From: Metarhizobium sp964253915
GTDB lineage: Bacteria; Pseudomonadota; Alphaproteobacteria; Rhizobiales; Rhizobiaceae
Length of the DNA stretch: 64,000 nt
Assembly: GCF_964253915.1 (NCBI RefSeq)
Contig: NZ_CAXUSG020000003.1
Location: 248,001 to 312,000, forward strand
Direction of reading: 5' to 3'
In this document: positions 63,281-64,000 of the stretch, piece after piece
Layout of the letters: the number at the start of each line of letters is the position of its first letter
Position numbering within the stretch: position 1 is the first letter of the stretch
Notes under the pieces: generated by a model
Databases searched by the model: none
Told to the model about the DNA's origin: nothing
The model's input: the letters and a program-made list of their open reading frames with translations, nothing else
Made by a program: the position numbers and the translations under genes

Positions 63281-64000
63281 GCGGCACGCCGGAGGATCGG
63301 CCGGGTGAGGCAGGTCGGGCCGCCCTCGCAGGCGATGCAAAGCGCGTCAGCCTCGAAGGTCTCGACCGTGCAGCCCTCGGCTTCCATGGCCGCCTTGGTG
63401 CCGGGGAAGCCGGCGACCATGATGACGTTGCGCGGGCTGGTCGGCAGGACGTTGAGGTTGAGGCCGCTGCTGGCCGCGAATTCCTCTTCCGGCGCGTGGA
63501 TCAGCTTGATGCCCTTGTCCTGCAACAGGAAATAGAAGGCGGCCGGCATCAACGGCGCATGCACCAGCGCCAGGTCGTCAGCGAGCGGGCTGATGACCGA
63601 CATCAGGTGCAGGCAGGCTTCCGCCCCCTGCCACAGCGGCAGGTCGAAGCCGAGCACGGTGATGCCGTGCGGCGCCAGCAGGGCGGCGACCTGGTCGATG
63701 CCCGACTGGTTGGAGCGCACGCCACGGCCGATCACCAGCGTCTTGGCATCGACCCAGACGCAATCGCCCGATTCCACCGTACCCGGCGCTTCGAGCCGGC
63801 CGAGGATCGGCACGCCGGCACGCGTATAGGCTTCTTCATGCAAGGCCGGCTCGGCAAGCCGCAGCTTCTTGCCCATGCGCAGGATAACGGCGCCATGATC
63901 GGTGACGAAGGAGGGGTCCTGGGTGAACATCGAATCGGCAAGCCCGTCGCCTTCGTCTTCCATCCAGACGATCTCCGTGCCGGATTTTTCGACGAGCCGG
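63277..64000 (-). CDS. Dimethylarginine dimethylaminohydrolase-like enzyme (5' end outside the window)
   Basis: The visible C-terminal 241 residues belong to the guanidino-modifying (amidinotransferase/deiminase) superfamily. Features are the acidic MEDEGDGLADSMFTQDP segment with substrate-contact Asp residues, a mid-protein catalytic His region (EACLHLMSVISPL) and the C-terminal nucleophile in GGPTCLTRPI. DDAH turns N-methylated arginines into citrulline and methylamines. Arginine deiminase is a less likely alternative, because the short length fits DDAH. The frame is open to the window end, so M at 63963 is internal. It is the first visible gene of the DDAH-tetR-aminotransferase operon. Confidence 0.88.
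   Translation of the reverse strand, partial: RLVEKSGTEIVWMEDEGDGLADSMFTQDPSFVTDHGAVILRMGKKLRLAEPALHEEAYTRAGVPILGRLEAPGTVESGDCVWVDAKTLVIGRGVRSNQSGIDQVAALLAPHGITVLGFDLPLWQGAEACLHLMSVISPLADDLALVHAPLMPAAFYFLLQDKGIKLIHAPEEEFAASSGLNLNVLPTSPRNVIMVAGFPGTKAAMEAEGCTVETFEADALCIACEGGPTCLTRPILRRAA

Overview
The window is high-GC DNA that reads as a Rhizobiaceae chromosome (Rhizobium/Ensifer/Agrobacterium group). The evidence is a convergent ndvA/ndvB pair for cyclic beta-1,2-glucan, a phbAB-phaR polyhydroxybutyrate locus, an RpoH2-type sigma-32 factor, a 1154-residue pyruvate carboxylase, RIME-like intergenic palindromes and EcfG/RpoE2-type promoters. The genus cannot be fixed from what is visible. No rRNA, tRNA, CRISPR array, IS element or phage gene was recognised.

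Region 1 (1-24.6 kb) is mostly housekeeping. It holds the 3' end of a MetA-family homoserine acyltransferase, a GNAT protein, a VWA protein and galM; then a divergent MarR/MFS efflux pair with an operator in the promoter; a TPP riboswitch driving thiBPQ; an M48 metalloprotease lipoprotein; rpoH2; a minus-strand series SUV3-like helicase - S4 protein - fdxA - carD; two small stress-type genes behind an EcfG promoter; phbB, phbA and phaR; rpmF, a glutathione transferase, mtgA and ispA.

Region 2 (24.6-45.7 kb) holds a 216-residue orphan protein whose Thr-x5-Cys and downstream His match the CNF1/BLF1/CheD glutamine-deamidase superfamily. It is followed by ispG, two transporters, pyc, a LuxR solo, ndvA, ndvB (8.5 kb) and an XRE-cupin regulator.

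Region 3 (45.7-61.4 kb) is an accessory catabolic region. It holds a Rieske oxygenase, a class III aminotransferase, a complete polyamine-type ABC importer, an N-methyltransferase-like enzyme, two tandem PYROXD2-like FAD oxidoreductases, a GcvT-like protein, an 85-residue orphan and a BetI-like TetR regulator. Three near-identical 16-bp palindromes (CTGAAT-N3-C-R-TTCA-R) lie in front of all of these transcription units, so the genes probably form one regulon for uptake and demethylation or oxidation of a methylated amine or polyamine-like compound. I do not recognise the pathway, and it is the best candidate for an undescribed system. A divergent MocR gene with five TTGTATGG boxes sits inside this region.

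Region 4 (61.4-64 kb) is a translationally coupled operon of a dimethylarginine dimethylaminohydrolase-like enzyme (cut by the window end), a second BetI-like TetR and an AruH-like aminotransferase. It suggests catabolism of methylarginine or arginine.
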